Assembly: GCA_036003885.1 (NCBI GenBank) | Contig: DASYSA010000224.1 | Span: 1 to 16,939 of the forward strand | Length of the DNA: 16,939 bases | From: DASYSA01 sp036003885 | GTDB lineage: Bacteria > Acidobacteriota > Blastocatellia > UBA7656 | Direction of reading: 5' to 3' | Shown here: positions 13,937 to 16,939 of the stretch, in pieces | How positions within the stretch are numbered: the stretch's first letter is position 1 | How the letters are laid out: the number at the start of each line of letters is the position of its first letter | Position numbers and translations under genes: made by a program | Notes under the pieces: generated by a model | The model's database searches: none | Seen by the model: only the letters and a program-made list of their open reading frames with translations | Told to the model about the DNA's origin: nothing

Positions 13937-15013
13937 ATGTCAAAACTCACGCGGCGAGAGATGATCATCAGCGGAGCAGCCTTTGTGGGCACGACAGCTT
14001 CCATAACAGGGGGACGACCAGCAGGAGCGAGCGGCATTGTCGAATCGACCACTCCGCCAATTGAGGTCGGAAAGGTTGATATGGTTGCGTCCGATGTCTA
14101 TTTCCATGAGGGCAACCTCGCCCGCGGCCACTGCAACAACGGCTGGATAGTCTTCGAAGACTATGTGCTGGTGATCGATGCGAACTTCCCCTCGGGCGCT
14201 CAGGAGATCCTGCCGAAGATTCGCGCGATCACCGACAAACCGATTCGGTTCACCTTCGACACTCACCATCACGGCGATCACGCGTACGGCAACCAGATCT
14301 GGACGGAAAACGGCGCCACGCCATTGGCCCACACCGGCGTCATTGATGAGATGAAGCGATACGAGACCGGCTATTATGGCAGCGAGCCTGGACGATGGGA
14401 GCAGGCTGCGAAAACGCGGCCGGATGTCAAGGCGAGCCATCTCAAGCCGCCGTCGCTTCTCTTTCCGCGCGACTTGATATTTGACGACGGCAGGCACCGC
14501 GTAGAGCTGATGCACCTCGGCGTCGCGCACACTCACGGCGACGCGGTCGCATGGTTACCAAGGGAGCGAATCCTGTTCACGGGTGATGTATGTGTCAACG
14601 GTCCTTACAACTCGGTTGCGGATGGCGATACCGAGAAGTGGATAGGAACTCTTGCTGCGGCCGCGAAACTCGGAGCACGAATCGTCTGTCCGGGACACGG
14701 CCAGCGAGAAGGCGGTACTCTCCTGGCGGACCAGCAGGCTTTCTTCAGAGAGTTGAGAGAGAGCGTCGGGGCGCTGGTGCAGGCGAAGAAGACACCCGAG
14801 CAGATACGCGATGCTGTCAACCAGATGAAGGAGGATCTCAGAACGAAGCCTCAGATCTCCCGTTACGTCACGGGCTTTGGCGTTTCGTTCGCAGATCAGG
14901 TTGAAAAGGTTTACAACGAGATGACCGGCAACCATCTTCCTGCTGCCCAGAAGACTGCTCTCGATTCGAGGAGACGGCACGCACACGAACACGGGTTGGA
15001 CATCATCGCGTGA
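13937..15013 (+). CDS. Tat-exported metallo-beta-lactamase-fold hydrolase, 358 aa
   Basis: The frame is open from 13910, but ATG 13937 is chosen because AGAGGAGAAC lies just upstream and the protein then starts with a twin-arginine signal: MSKLTRREMIISGAAFVG, followed by a small-residue region ending near PAGA (residue 31). The metal-binding motif is complete: THHHGDH at 109-115 (His110, His112, Asp114, His115), His198 or His200 in VAHTHGD, Asp217 in LFTGD and His254 in CPGHG. This is the two-metal (usually zinc) centre of the MBL fold. Tat export implies folding in the cytoplasm with the metals before transport to the periplasm. The substrate is uncertain: lactonase-, thioesterase- and SoxH/quinoprotein-associated MBL proteins share this layout, and true beta-lactamase activity cannot be inferred. 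It is a single gene, divergent from DUF1801 and convergent with the next gene. Confidence 0.9.
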   Translation: MSKLTRREMIISGAAFVGTTASITGGRPAGASGIVESTTPPIEVGKVDMVASDVYFHEGNLARGHCNNGWIVFEDYVLVIDANFPSGAQEILPKIRAITDKPIRFTFDTHHHGDHAYGNQIWTENGATPLAHTGVIDEMKRYETGYYGSEPGRWEQAAKTRPDVKASHLKPPSLLFPRDLIFDDGRHRVELMHLGVAHTHGDAVAWLPRERILFTGDVCVNGPYNSVADGDTEKWIGTLAAAAKLGARIVCPGHGQREGGTLLADQQAFFRELRESVGALVQAKKTPEQIRDAVNQMKEDLRTKPQISRYVTGFGVSFADQVEKVYNEMTGNHLPAAQKTALDSRRRHAHEHGLDIIA

Positions 15014-15111
15014 TCGGTTTCTGATTCGGCCGGCGTCGTGCAAGAGCCGGCGGTGATCATCGGTAGCGAGCGATCTGGTTTCGCCGATACCGTCGGCTCA
15101 CACCCGATGGT

Positions 15112-15552
15112 TCACTTTGGTCGGGAGAGACTGAACACACCCGTGTAATATGCGCTCGTGAAGAAACCGACAAACTCCTTCTCGTTTGCCCGACCGATCC
15201 AGTCGAAGACGCCTCCGTCCTTGGCTCCGAGGTCGGTGGTACCCTTGAAGAGCACGACCTTGCCGACTTGTCGGCCTTCCATCTTGATGGTGTATTTGTA
15301 AGGCCGGCCGCAGTCCCCTTCAAAGGTTGCCTGCCAGATGCCATCCTTGTAAGCCACCTTGCAGTCAAGGCGCTTGCAGATCTCCTTCGCCGGAACCGCT
15401 CCCTGTGCTGGACTGTAGGTCGACCAGTTACCGGTCCAATCACCGGCTATGTCCGGGGCTTGTTCCTTCGTCTGCGGAGTCTGGCCTTGCACGAGAATGG
15501 CCGGGGCCAGTAGGAAACAGAGCATCAACCAATGTCGATTTATCATGATCAT
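15112..15552 (-). CDS. Small secreted hypothetical protein, about 146 aa
   Basis: The open frame reaches 15606, but the signal peptide begins at MIMINRHWLML (ATG 15552), followed by LCFLLAPAILVQG and cleavage near GQ. The third codon (ATG 15546) is an equally good start, since GGAG lies 9 bases before it and only 3 before the first. The mature part begins DIAGDWTGNWSTY and continues with a two-Cys segment (ICKRLDCKV), IWQATFEGDCGRPYKYTIKM and GGVFDWIGR. The alternating pattern and GDW opening suggest a small beta-barrel or lipocalin-like fold, similar to a group of exported proteins that I cannot name. It starts about 84 bases after the rRNA terminator and converges on the hydrolase gene with a 98-base gap. 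Confidence 0.75.
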   Translation of the reverse strand: MIMINRHWLMLCFLLAPAILVQGQTPQTKEQAPDIAGDWTGNWSTYSPAQGAVPAKEICKRLDCKVAYKDGIWQATFEGDCGRPYKYTIKMEGRQVGKVVLFKGTTDLGAKDGGVFDWIGRANEKEFVGFFTSAYYTGVFSLSRPK

Positions 15553-15635
15553 CGTCTCCAGCTTAGCGGGGACTTGCGGTCGCCTTCGAGGCTGCCGATG
15601 CGACAAGCTTGCAGCCGTGTGGCGGTTGGATATGG

Positions 15636-15668
15636 AAAAGGCTCGCTCTGGTGGAGAGCGAGCCTTTT
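15636..15668 (-). terminator. Intrinsic terminator of the rRNA operon
   Basis: AAAAGGCTCGCTCT (15636-15649) and AGAGCGAGCCTTTT (15655-15668) form a perfect 14-bp stem with a 5-base loop. In the minus-strand RNA the stem ends in UUUU directly after a G+C-rich core. It lies about 10 bases after the 5S gene, exactly where an rRNA operon terminator is expected, and could also act in the other direction. Confidence 0.9.
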
Positions 15669-15677
15669 GTAATTAAT

Positions 15678-15793
<116 letters not shown>

Positions 15794-15800
15794 AAACTGG

Positions 15801-15819
15801 AAAGAGCGGGATGCTCTTT
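15801..15819 (-). other. Hairpin in the 23S-5S spacer
   Basis: AAAGAGC (15801-15807) and GCTCTTT (15813-15819) form a perfect 7-bp stem with a 5-base loop, just upstream of the 5S 5' end in the transcript. It probably helps processing of the rRNA precursor. A smaller dyad TTTGC/GCAAA (15876-15880, 15886-15890) flanks the 23S 3' end. Confidence 0.5.
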
Positions 15820-15892
15820 GACAATCGAATGGCAAAAGACCCAAAGGAGTTAAGAGAATGAACGTGCTGACCGATTTTGCTTTGAGCAAACT

Positions 15893-16939
<1,047 letters not shown>

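Noticed and set aside
13618..14064. Plus-strand open frame of 148 codons upstream of the MBL gene
   Set aside because: It overlaps the MBL gene in another frame, lacks a ribosome binding site and has no protein-like pattern.
15029..15051. GCCGGC...GCCGGC as a terminator of the MBL gene
   Set aside because: The arms are only 6 bp, each is self-palindromic, the loop is 11 bases and no T run follows on either strand.

Overview
The window looks like chromosomal DNA of a soil- or sediment-type Acidobacteriota, perhaps Blastocatellia-like. This rests on protein style: SBBP beta-propeller proteins with a large N-terminal cap, a secreted TPR-CHAT protein, a two-zinc-finger anti-sigma factor with a TPR tail, and small secreted proteins, one ending in a GFNPQPDPPG motif. 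The bacterial 23S/5S rRNA genes at the right end would settle the taxonomy, but I cannot run that search. No insertion sequence, integrase, tRNA, CRISPR array or phage gene was seen.

Layout. Positions 1-3701 carry three minus-strand genes for exported proteins: an SBBP-repeat protein cut by the left edge, a 247-residue secreted protein, and a 162-residue secreted or anchored protein. A well-formed sigma-70-type promoter (3991-4019) then drives the plus-strand gene for an 1098-residue exported NTF2-like/TPR/CHAT protease-like protein. It converges, with a 12-base gap, on a minus-strand operon for an atypical ECF sigma factor (8840-9919) and a membrane anti-sigma factor (7412-8737). A 441-base gene-free stretch with hairpins separates these from a minus-strand pair: a LuxE/PaaK-like adenylating enzyme and a LuxC-like acyl reductase of the aldehyde dehydrogenase fold (12926 down to 10361). 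Next come a DUF1801 protein, with a possible small or remnant ORF overlapping its start, and a divergent Tat-exported metallo-beta-lactamase-fold hydrolase (13937-15013). A small secreted protein (15112-15552) is followed by the 3' end of an rRNA operon on the minus strand: terminator at 15636-15668, 5S, then 23S running off the right edge.

How the genes may work together. The sigma/anti-sigma pair is a membrane signalling unit whose sensor part (coiled coil, Ig/FN3-like domain, TPR) faces the periplasm. The adjacent exported TPR-CHAT protein has an intact His-Cys pair and is a plausible partner or protease for that sensor part; this is inference from adjacency and topology. The LuxE/LuxC-like pair would activate a carboxylic acid as acyl-AMP, pass it to a cysteine and reduce it to an aldehyde. 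No luciferase genes are present, so a role other than bioluminescence is likely. The exported proteins on the left could be outputs of the sigma factor, but no shared promoter motif was established.
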